DNA from: Camillea tinctor
Taxonomy: Eukaryota; Ascomycota; Sordariomycetes; Xylariales; Xylariaceae
Direction: 5' to 3'
DNA length: 64,000 nucleotides
NCBI GenBank assembly: GCA_022578605.1
Contig: MU394063.1
Coordinates: forward strand, 372,001 to 436,000
A model generated the notes under the pieces. The model saw nothing but the letters and a program-made list of their open reading frames with translations. It searched no databases and was not told where the DNA came from. How positions within the stretch are numbered: the first letter of the stretch is position 1; each line of letters begins with the position of its first letter. Both the position numbers and the translations under genes were made by a program. Below are positions 11,725 to 21,907 of this stretch, piece by piece.

Positions 11725-13330
11725 GATGTTTATAAAGCAATTGCCATTACAAGTAGGTTATATATGTGGTGGATGAAGCGATGTATATTCCAAATACAAG
11801 CGAAGGGGGGTAGAACGCGAGTATTTGTTTGTGATTGTTTTAGCTATGAAATACCGAGGTTGAGCTTTGTCAATATTTTGACATGGGGGAAGAAAGTTGG
11901 GAAGAGGAAGAAGATGAGGGAGAGAATACCTGAGTAGGTACCTAAGTACATAGGTAAGCTTTTCGCAATTGAGAAATCAGCCCCACCATAGCTCAACACC
12001 AACCTTACCTAATACCTCAGGTACATAAACCCCACTATATTTACCTACATGTGCCTAATCTAGGTTATAACCATATTCCAATACGTGCATATCCACCCAA
12101 GATATGTAAAATACGCGATATACTGATAACCTGTTATCTGAGTTTAGGTACAACTACCTAGTATGCCATATGGCTTATCTAACAAAGACGTCAATTTATC
12201 ATCTTCTTTTCCTCCTTTTCACATACTTCTCCCAACCTCCTAACACATATCTCCTACACGTATCTCCTACACGTATCTCCTACAAATATTGTGCTCTCCA
12301 TTAGGTTACTAAATTTCAATAAAATACTCTTACAGACTCTGAATTATTTATCCTTTATTTTTTGGGGGGGGTTTCTCGCCCTCTTACCTTTTCCTCGAAT
12401 CTAACAAGTTGACAACCTACTGGTGTCCCTTTACTAAGACCAGAGCCACCTAGTACTAGTAGTGTAAACTATAGCAACGACACACCGCAAACCCTTCTCT
12501 TCCGTCTGTCTGGGGCTTGAGAAGTCTTCTACTCAGAGTCGGTATGTCGGGATGCTAGTCCAATATCCCTGGGAAACATTCGCTAAGCGGTTTCCTGCGT
12601 TGAGCGTTGCATCGGACGATTCTAAAAGTTGTACCGGTCTTGCATGATGAGGTCCGACATTCATTCATGTCTCTGTTCATTGGCTTACAGTTCTTGAAAA
12701 TGGAACCAGCCTTAAGAATTGACAGAGCACAACATGGCCTTTCATCTGGGTTGCCGCATCCGACGAGCTTCTTGGTCCGTATCCCCCCCTTGGCCGGTCC
12801 TCGACATCGTGGGTCCCCCACGGAGAACCGTCTCCAAATCCAGGCTTGCTTCCCACCACCGGCAGGCTGCTTGAACCTTATGGCATGGATCCAGACTTAT
12901 TATTCCAATCACCCATGTCCAATCGCAGTCTATCACCTGACATGTTCTCTGGAAATAAGAAGAGAAATAAAATAAAATAAAAACGAGAAAAGCGTGTCGT
13001 AAAGCGCAAAATAGGGGGTAGGTAATTTTCAATTTGCTACTAACCCCAGACCGATCCGCACCTTTCTTCAAGTACTAGCATACGAAGTACATATGGGAGT
13101 TTTCCGATCCGAGCAAGCGTTGAAATACACCACAAGATCTTATAGCCCTGCAAGATCAAGAAATCTCACATGAACCCCATCACCTTAGGCATCCCCCCCC
13201 CTGCTTCGATACAGGGCTCTAATCATATGATAACCAACATCAACCTGCATTCTGTAGGGACCCATCAACCAGCCATGGCCAGTGCACATCAATTCGAGCC
13301 AGCTCGAATTCGGGTTAATATCATAGTATT
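11725..13330. other. Intergenic region upstream of LST8
   Basis: This region contains the LST8 promoter (minus strand) and the 3' flank of the small CxxCxG gene. Many TACCTA-like words occur at 11930-12080. A 13-bp tandem repeat lies at 12245-12283 and a G-run at 12363-12370. Overlapping opposite-strand ORFs at 12555-13071 have no recognisable domain and are probably fortuitous. Confidence 0.55.
12245..12283. repeat. Three tandem copies of a 13-bp unit
   Basis: Three consecutive copies of acgtatctcctac, the first with one mismatch, sit in the LST8 upstream region. This is read directly from the sequence. It may be a minisatellite or a repeated regulatory word. Confidence 0.85.
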
Positions 13331-13749
13331 TCAAGCTTCTCCTTTACGTCCAGACCTACGCGAGGTCGTAGAAGACTCCGCCTTGTCCCTCTTGGAAGAG
13401 TCCTTCCTGTCTTTCTTGTCTTTCTTGTCCTTCTTGTCCTTCTTTTTCTGGTTGTCTCGCCTTGACGAGGTCGAACCTCCACCGACAGCCTGGCCCCCAC
13501 GTTGCACGCTGGAGACCCTAACTGTCTTAGTGCCATTGCAACTTGGACATACTGGTTGACTGGAGAGATATGTCTTTAGCATTGAACATTGGGGTTTATA
13601 CTGGGGCTTCCATACTCTCTGCAGTAGCTACCACGGCATGTGGGACACGTGTCCCACGTATCGCCTCTAATGCTGAATACGTAGTCATCGCTGTATTCAT
13701 ATGGGTCTTCCGTTGCAGTGTACATGGCTCCCGGGTATTCTTGACTCAT
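13331..13749 (-). CDS. Small CxxCxG zinc-binding-like protein with lysine-rich tail
   Basis: Unrecognised 120-residue protein. Two exons are proposed: 13749-13616 and 13559-13331, with a 56-nt intron (donor GTATGG, branch-like GCTAAAG, acceptor TCTCCAG). The exon 1 frame closes without splicing, and splicing links it in phase to the exon 2 frame. The join places CPTCRG (exon 1) next to CPSCNG (exon 2), giving two CxxCxG knuckles as in DnaJ-type or rubredoxin-like zinc ribbons. The N terminus is acidic and tyrosine-rich; the C terminus is a highly basic KKKDKKDKKD-type tail, possibly nuclear or nucleic-acid binding. A TATA box lies about 130 nt upstream of the ATG on the coding strand, which supports a real gene. 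Function is unknown. An alternative donor at 13631 would give a slightly shorter protein. Confidence 0.6.
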
Positions 13750-13879
13750 GATGAGATTGAAACTAACTCTAAGAAGCTATCTTGCTTAACGATTCTGGTA
13801 AGGCTCGATTCGGTGTATCTTGCCGATTGTTGGTTGCTGCTCAGAAGCCCAGTATGGAATATCCGGGGCAAAACGGCAC

Positions 13880-13888
13880 CTTTATATA
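13880..13888 (-). promoter_or_regulatory. TATA box of the small CxxCxG gene
   Basis: The minus strand reads TATATAAAGG about 130 nt upstream of the proposed ATG at 13749, a good match to a TATA element at a reasonable fungal distance. Confidence 0.5.
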
Positions 13889-16800
13889 CACACATCGAGT
13901 AGCATAATGATTAGAGATGGCGACAACCCCACGAGGTCTTGTTCAACCTAGATCATTTCCCGAGCTACCTTAGGCTCACCGCCTCGAGGATTCTGTACTT
14001 CTCATCACCCGTAGTTTGGTTACAACACGCTACCGTGGGAGATTGGTCGGGTGATTGATCAGCGTTGAGGCTTCTCATTGTTTTGCCTAGAGCTACAAAA
14101 GACGAGGCAAAGCGAAGTCTCGATCCAGCAACCCGACTCGGTTACTAAACTGCATTAGAGATAGATGACGTATCTCTCGATGTCACATATACCGGCATAC
14201 TTCCACTCCCGGCTTGATTCCTTGTTCAAAGGCGTTCAATACGCCATAAACTTCATATCTCATCCAACAGGTAGTGTAGGCCTCCCTTGCTCTCTCCCGT
14301 GGGAGTTTGGTGCGCGGACTAGCGATGGTAGTCTTCGTGTGCTTTCACTATGTCGACGATGTTCAGCAACATCTGACATGAATACTTCGAGCAGAACATG
14401 GTTTCACAGATTCTGCGTATACCCTTGTGAAATACTTTCCCAGCTACTCTCGAGTCCGACAGCGGCTAACGGCTAATTGCAGAAAGTAACACCCTATGCC
14501 ATGAGTTATGCCATATCTCATTGAACCATATGGGGTGAAACACGTTGCCCGTCATATCATTCCGGGCACAGAACGGTAACCATTCATATTTGGGACGAAG
14601 CTAGGCGTCGAGGCACCCGGTGCCTGCGTTTTAATAGCACTTCGTGCCCTGTACATTTGTCTTCGCAAACGGCTTCAAAACCGGAGTACAAGAATGGTAC
14701 GGTAATTTGGCCCGTACTCGCTAGAGACGAATCGATACAATCATTTTGAGCAGCGTCGCCTCGAGTTTTCTTGCTAATCAGACCGGGCTCTGGCCGATAA
14801 ATTCGTTTAGTATCGAGTATAGACGCGTGGCCGGTACACTAGGTCATACTAGAGAGGATAAACTCTCGTCGAATTTCAAATCGAATAGGCAGAATCCCAT
14901 CATGCCACGCCGGTCCTCAAGCATGTCATATGTTCATCGTGAGCCGACGGGCAAGTTTGTGCATCCATCAACGTGCTTCTATGTTCTATTGTAAGACCTA
15001 CTCCTTATCGAAACCAACTTTATTTCCTACGTTTTAGCGCCTAGAATCCCTCGTCGCCGAGAAAAGTGTTCGTCCTTTCGTGACGACATGTATACTGAAA
15101 CAAATTCACATTCGATGACCGGACTACCGGACCCCGGAGGTGTAATCCCTCCCTTCAAGTCAATACATATGTATATATTATACTGCTTCAGAGGTTTCAG
15201 CTTAAATCTAAGGAGCTGGCAACTTTGTATCACGTTTTCTTCGCGTTTACTACGGGTGATATCGGTCATACCGTTCAAGATGTCGTGTTGCCATGCGAAT
15301 GACGTCTATTCATACACAAACTTGCAAGTCCCTGTGGCGGTCAGGAGCTTCGGCTCAATCACTAAGGAGTAAAAGGGGAGGAATCCGGCGCCTCCAAATA
15401 TCGGGGATTCTTGTAAGTCATGCAAGGCTCCGGGGCGGGATTTGTTCATTGGCGAGACATGGGTTACGGGTGTGACTTGGCTCGAAACATCACCCACTTG
15501 ACGTTCCCTACCCAATCCTATCCAAAATTTAGCGCTCACCGACAAAGTGAAGGCATCATTATTATTTCATAATATAGTCGAGGATCGTCGGTACTCAGCG
15601 ACAGGAAGCAAAACTTCTATTCTAAGTGCTGATCTCGGTCTTACTTCTTCTCCCCCCTTCTGTCCTCTTGCTGCCGTGCTCTCCGAGATCCTCGGCCTAT
15701 TCGCTGGCTACAATCACATTACCAAAAGGGCAGCCCGATTCTTGACCCTGTGTACTTTTATCGGCAATTCTTCCGTTTTGCACCCTCGCGCTATTGATCC
15801 TTCCAGCACATAGTGTTTGTCTGCAAAGCCATCATCCTCTGTGCTTCTCTATGGAGTAACATCTACCGAGCCTATGTTCGCTTGAGGCTATCGCGAACTC
15901 ATACCTTGCTCCGTGTCCGTTTCACACTCCTGACAGTCTAGTTCAGCCGAAACTCCGCTGACGAAAGACTTGGTGATAACTATCGACCGGCCCAGACCGC
16001 TCGGCAATCACGAGAGACCCATCATGAGACTCGAGGGGTCAACCCCCAAGTATCGGCGAAGCCCTTCCCCCCGCATACACAAAGTTGCTACTAAACCTCG
16101 GTGAAGAGAGGTTCGGTAAGAGGCAAGAGATTGCCTAGCTCAGCGGTCCTACCATCGTTAGTTTCGATCGTCGTCAGTTCTGGTAGTCATCAGTTCTTCA
16201 TGGATATTGACTATATCTCTCACCTAATCATATTATTCGTCATTAAGGGGGTATGTGCTCCTGGAATGCCATCACCCACCAGAGAGGCCTATGTCAATCA
16301 TCCCCTTTCCAAGCTCGTCATTATCTATCGTGGGGGCACAGGCACGTAACCGCCGATGCGTCTGTGTTTAGGATCATCGCGCAGATAGCCGTTGCGCTAG
16401 TACGGGAATCTACAACGAGGTAGATAACAGGATCTCTACTCGAAGATATGGTAGAGATGATTCCCGGGGGAGGGATAGGGGGGCAAATTACAGATAAGCT
16501 GCTATTCAATCTTCTCTTAGGTGAATGTGATCTCCTAACCCCCTTTCCTAGCTAGCATACTGTTCTCACCCGGGCTAACGAACCATGTGCAAGACGTCAT
16601 CACAATACGTTTGAGTTAGCGGGAGATATTTTCGCCTTAGGTTCTCTAGCCTCCTACGATGGTAAGTATTTGGCAACCTTGCTACCCAGACTCCAACGTT
16701 CGTATCAAGTCATATGCCGAGGCGTGAGATAAAGGCATATGCCGGATCTATATCCAACTATAGCAACGAGCAACAAAACATCGTCGAAGGTTATATGACC

Positions 16801-17743
16801 TGGTGTATGATAACGGCCAGCTCGCCTGTAGATTGACATGAGTCACTAGATAAGAAAAGGAGGACTTGGTGAGCTTAATAGTAAGTGTAGGTTCGATTCC
16901 TATGAGCGCTATTGGTGTCTTACTATTGGCTCATCTGGGGGATACTTGAATTCGATAGCAGCGTGCATCAGAGCTCCTATCCTTATAGACAGGGCACAGA
17001 TTCCCGTCTTGAGTCTATCGCTCGGGAACTCGGAGAGCATGGAGTTGAACCTACTGTAGTTAGTTCCTATGCATAGTACATAGACAAACAGTTATATGTC
17101 TAACTTACACCACAATGAGTTTCTCTGGTCGTAGATCATACATATATATATTCTAACCTAGATATACTGCCAAAGATCATTGTGATCAAACACCTCAATA
17201 ACCCGTCCATAGATAGACAGACATGTCCCTCCAAAAGAGACGAATCACTCGCTAGTACGAATAGAACCCCAAGTAGCTATTAAGTAATAATAAATACATA
17301 CATACCTATATACGAACAATCCCTAGAGAACATAATATTCTAGTTGGTCTCTTCACCCTCCCCCACATCAGGTACCTACCTACAACTACCACTCTCCCGC
17401 AACAAGATAGGGGCAAAGGGGGGGCTACAGGCCCACCTATCACGAATACCCCTTAACGACGACAAAAGCCACAAAACCCCCTAGCCAACCAACAACCGGA
17501 TCTGGCCCACATGTCTGCTCTTCCCAGCTTCTGGGCATGGCTGTCCCTTCCCGTCATGAACGCGTGGTCAGCTCGTCACAGAGAGGACGCAGTGGAAGAA
17601 GACTAACGGCACTAACTTTATACCCATCCCGTTCCATTCCTCCTCCATCCGTTCGTACACGAGGAACGCGGCGAAGCGAGAAACCGGGCTTAAAGAGAGA
17701 CCGGAGAGATCACGATGTTTTATCCTTTCTGGCACGATATCTT

Positions 17744-17750
17744 GGGGGGG

Positions 17751-17832
<82 letters not shown>

Positions 17833-17863
17833 GGGGGGGCGGGGGGGCTGGGGNNNNNNNNNN
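17744..17863. other. G homopolymer followed by a 10-N assembly gap
   Basis: A nearly pure G tract of about 110 bases runs into ten N at 17854-17863. The tract is interrupted only by a few C, A or T, so its real length is unreliable. Flanking sequence on both sides appears to be two versions of one segment. Confidence 0.95.
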
Positions 17864-18032
17864 CCGTTCGTAAACGGGTTACGGGGGGTCCCGCTAAACC
17901 GGGCTTAAATTCTTCCCGGTGTTTTAAATATTTTTTTTCCTTTTTGGCACTTTTTTTTACCCCCCCCCCCCCCCCCCCCGCCCCAACGACAACAACTAAA
18001 GCAAGCCATATCTACCAGATCCCAAGGCTAAG

Positions 18033-18056
18033 ATATATATATATATATATATATAT
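18033..18056. repeat. (TA)n microsatellite
   Basis: An uninterrupted alternating TA run of about 24 nt in intergenic DNA. Confidence 0.95.
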
Positions 18057-18770
18057 TACAGTGATGGTTATTGGGAGGGAAGGGAGGAATAAAACATCTT
18101 ATAGACTAGGTAGTGAGAAAAAAAAAGGAAAGTCTAGCTGGAATAAAACCCACATTGGGTAGTTTATCTCGTTCACTATCTCTAACCTAAGTATCTATCC
18201 TATCTATCCCCTTATCCTATCCTTATTTCCTTTCCCCCCTTCTTATTCTGTCTTCCACCTACCATCCTCTCCCTACCTCTTTCCTCTCCCTCTACCATGC
18301 CTTTAATATCCCAGCCCCCTATCCTCAACCCCCTCAAGTCCACCTCCCCCCCTTTCCACCTCATTAAACCAACCCACCTCCGCGCACCAACTTCTCCGTC
18401 AATCAATCCAACCCAATCCCCCTTATTCACAAGATAGCCCCATACTACATATCCTACCCCTTCATACTCTCTCGTTTTCCTTATTCCGTTTCATCCCAGT
18501 AGAATACCTCCATACACCAGGTACCCAAAAACCAGGATATATCTCAACTCCCATCGCCTACCCGTTAGCTCTCTCTACAGCTTCGACGCCATCACATTCT
18601 CGAGTTAGGATCGTATCTCTACACTCCACCCCCTTGATCCCATGCACATAACTAGCCCCCATCCCCAGGCCATCCTCGGCATCTTTCCTAACCTCCAATG
18701 ATCATTCCCAACCCTAGCGTGTTAGCTAAACTCACTTAATCAGGATTAACTAACCACAACGAACACGTGT

Positions 18771-18772
<2 letters not shown>

Positions 18773-18802
<30 letters not shown>
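18773..18802. repeat. A30 homopolymer
   Basis: Thirty consecutive A. It follows a pyrimidine-rich stretch of several hundred bases. No flanking target-site duplication is evident, so a retroposed origin is not supported. Confidence 0.9.
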
Positions 18803-18805
<3 letters not shown>

Positions 18806-19320
18806 TTTTAAAACAATTGCGTTCACATAGCGGAATCGAGTCGATTTGTTGTTACTTTCTGTCTGTCTACCTGCGCCTGTTTCCGTTTCCTTCGTAGCTT
18901 TAACAAGACAACAGACGTAATATCTCGTCGAGGGAGAGGATAAAATAAATCATGCGCACAAAGCCAAGCTAAGAAGAGCAAATCATGGAAAGAACGGGAA
19001 TTCAACGAATAGAGAAATGCCCCGTCATGTAGTAGAGAAGACCGTCGACCCATCCATCCCGAAGCCTGCGAAAGTTAACGCCCCTGCCCCCCCACTAGGA
19101 AGCTCATAGTGCCTAGTTGCCATGTTTCCTTCTACGCTCTGGCGGTGTCAAAGAGATAATACCCACAACATCCGACTCTCATAATCCATCATCAGAAACA
19201 TGTAGACTAGTAAACGCCCTCGTTCCCATCGATGCCTATTGACAAACGAAAATTTCTCGTAATGGAGATAATATTGACAAGTAATAAAGAAATCCAGAAC
19301 ATGTCATAGCCATGAAATGA

Positions 19321-21907
19321 CTAAAAGGGAGCCGTGCTCACTAAGACGGAGAATGCGGCAGCACCTCCGAGAGCTGCACAGCTTACATACGCAGCAGCCC
19401 TGGCGAGCCGTAGTCTCTTTGATGGCCGAGCACAAGTCTCTTGGATAGGGACAATAACAGGACTCTGTATCTCCTCTTCAGAGGAATTTCCATCTAGCAT
19501 GGCATCTTGATGAGCGGGCTCCTGTTCCAACTCATCATTTTGGGGAGAGTGCGAAGAGCTTAGCGGTTGAGGGCTCATACCAGTAGACGAGTCTCTCAAC
19601 TCTCCTTCTAGGTGGATAGAGCATCCACGTTGAGCGACATTTGGATCGAGTTGGACGTTATCATCTTCATCATTATCAAAAGCCTCTCCAAAAGACCGTT
19701 TTATTCCTATTGGAGACCCCAGAATATCATAAACCTCAGGAGCATCGGGAAGCTCATAGTTCGGGCGTAAAGACGCCTCTTCTGGCTCATGGGCTAACAA
19801 TAGATCTTGAATGGGAAGACGTCGTATATTCTGTCGCGCTTTTGCTTCCGTCGCCAACTTGCTCTGTTGGAAAGTATAGGCACTTGTCATATCGAGATCA
19901 GGGCTCTGGGCCCGATCTGTGGATAGAGGAGGGAGCTCATTCGTATTGGGGTTGTTAATGAATCGCTCTCCCGATACAGACCAAGCTGAGTCTTGGGTGG
20001 TGCTTGAGGCCCTTAGATTGACAGTATCAGTTGTTTCTTGGGCTTCGGGGGTGGGTTGGCGTAAAGAGGCATCGGGGGCAGCCAAATTATTGGCAGGCTG
20101 CGGTTCTTCCGTGTCCATAATGTCATTTTGGGCCGGACGTGATACCTCAGGCTCAGACTGCAATGTCTCTCTAATTGCTGAAACCGGGACCGGAGTTTCA
20201 TGGAAGCTCACAACAGCACGATTGTTCTCTCTCGCAGCAAAATATTCGAATTTGCCCGTCATCTCCCCGAGAGCCTGTGCTCTGGATTCATTGGGTGCTT
20301 GGTTGAGAACAGGTCGGCTCTTGAACATGGCAGCATCGGAAGGACTTGGCTGCCTAGCTTGGGGGATAGACGAGGCGACTGATGCAGCCGAAAAAGACGT
20401 TGAAGCGAACGGACCTATAGGACCAGGAGATCCTCTTGGAGACCTGGGCTGAGGTGCGACTTTCGGAGACAGTATGTCCAACATCGTATTATCAGCATCG
20501 TCAACAATCGAAGACGAGTCACTGTCCTCATAGTATGATGCCTTGTGGAGATCTAGTAACCCCGTACGTTGATTAGCAGGCAACAAACGGGCTAGGAAAA
20601 TACAAGCAGACATACTGTCTTCCTCAAATGCATCCATGTCATGATCATCATCAATCTCTGACCCAGACTCGTGTTGATCGGTATCATTGGCTTCCGACAC
20701 GCTATCTTGAGATTCATTTTCGAGACTTGAATGTCCCGAGGTGTTCTCAGCATCACTTTCATCATCGTCGTCGTCGTCATCATCATCGTAATCAACCCGG
20801 AACCCAACCTCGCCTCTTTCCGAGCTATAATCGGTGTCGAATCCGTGATCAGCCTGGGGTATGTTTATGCTGTCAATCTTGACTGGCAAAGCACTAGGCA
20901 CTGGTTGACTGATGGGGTTGAAGCTGGAGACGGGGGCATCCAGCTCGTGATCGGAATCATTATCGGGTTCTGAAGTTAGGTCGATGAAATCCGACTTAGC
21001 ATGAAGCGTCATACTGGAGTTAGGGTGGGGAAGACTCGATGGCTGTGTGTCCTCTCTGGTAAGGTCAATAGAGAATCCACGGCGAGGCACCATGGTGGGG
21101 TTAAACGGAGGTGCAAGCATCTTGCCATCCGGCGATACCTCGAAAACCATATCGCTTTCACTCATTTCACTCAAGTAGTCAACCTCGTCTTCGTCGATGT
21201 CGTCGGGAACCGAGAAGGTTCCTTTAGAAGACTGATGCTGTGGGGTTTTCACTTCCATGAGAAAATCGACAGAGCAGGGAGGGAAGGTCTCCTTGCTTCT
21301 AAAGATGTCAATGCCGAAGCGTAGGATATCACCATTAGTTAGTTTGATAGGCCTCTGGGGCTCAAGTCTGGTTTCCTTGTTGGCACCATCGTTGGGGGTG
21401 TGGAATGTGCCGTGTAGCGAGCCAGCATCTTTGATCGATACCGTCTACACAAATCATAGTTAGCATAAGGGCGATAAGAGTGGGTAGAGGCAATGGTAAT
21501 TACTACCTTGGGATTGGCATCGAAGTTAGCAAACAGCTCTGCATGTTGTCGTGACATGACGGGACTGTCGAACCAAGCGTTCTCTGGAGCAGCGACGAAT
21601 CCCTTCGTGGGAACCTTGGATGCCCTACCAATACGGACCGCTGGAGCCTTGCGGGTGAGAACGAGTCGTCGTTCGGGCTGCGAGACAGATGTGGGCAGAG
21701 TATTTCGTGGGGACAGGATAACGGTGACTAGAGATGTTAGCAAAAGGAAAGGGAAAGGAAAAGGAAAAGGAAGAAAAACAAGTTGTGAATGATTGATATC
21801 ATTCACTCAAAAGAAATAAATTTAGAATAAAATGAAATTAAGTTTGTTTATTACATACCTTCGTCATCAGACAAATCATTTGGCGAGGCGTGGAAAACCG
21901 CCGCCAT
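19321..21907 (-). CDS. FHA-domain protein with SIM-like motifs and C-terminal membrane anchor
   Basis: A 797-residue protein from exons 21907-21859, 21727-21507 and 21444-19321 (minus strand), joined in phase with GTATGT and GTAGTA donors. The forkhead-associated domain spans about residues 35-140. It has the expected R48IGR, S75RQH and NGD (127-129) signatures, so it should bind phosphothreonine peptides. Downstream lie two SUMO-interaction-like motifs, SIDLTRED (215-222) and FIDLTSEPD (243-251), then a run of aspartates and a long disordered acidic region. The last about 25 residues are basic then hydrophobic (SKRLRLARAAAYVSCAALGG), consistent with a tail anchor in the ER or outer mitochondrial membrane. 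FHA plus tail anchor recalls SLMAP/Far10 of STRIPAK, but no coiled coil is obvious, so orthology is not claimed. Confidence 0.85.

Larger units (their letters stand above)
13750..19320. other. Gene-poor region, 5.6 kb, with assembly gap
   Basis: No ORF longer than about 120 codons is convincing in any frame. From about 13900 to 17300 the base composition is moderate and not homopolymer-rich, unlike most other intergenic DNA here, but stops are frequent. It might be an old, heavily mutated coding or transposon segment, though no domain could be recognised. From 17640 to 17975 there is a gap-associated artefact. From 18030 to 18800 there is a TA microsatellite, a pyrimidine-rich stretch and a 30-nt A-run. 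The tail is the 3' flank of the FHA gene. Confidence 0.5.

Noticed and set aside
16125..16180. A-box-like TAGCTCAGCGGT suggesting a tRNA
   Set aside because: No D-stem partner (GAGC) follows at the required spacing and no proper B box follows; judged coincidental.
16830..16920. Possible tRNA: B-box-like GGTTCGATTCC with a foldable T-arm at about 16889-16906
   Set aside because: The 3' strand GAGCGCT has no matching AGCGCTC acceptor strand about 70 nt upstream, and no A-box or anticodon arm folds at the right distance.
18773..18802. A30 run read as the tail of a retroposed element
   Set aside because: No adjacent reverse-transcriptase frame, no target-site duplication and no body sequence with coding potential upstream.
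19321..21907. Assignment of the FHA protein as Far10/SLMAP
   Set aside because: FHA plus tail anchor fits, but the long acidic disordered region lacks the coiled coils of that family; only a family-level call is made.
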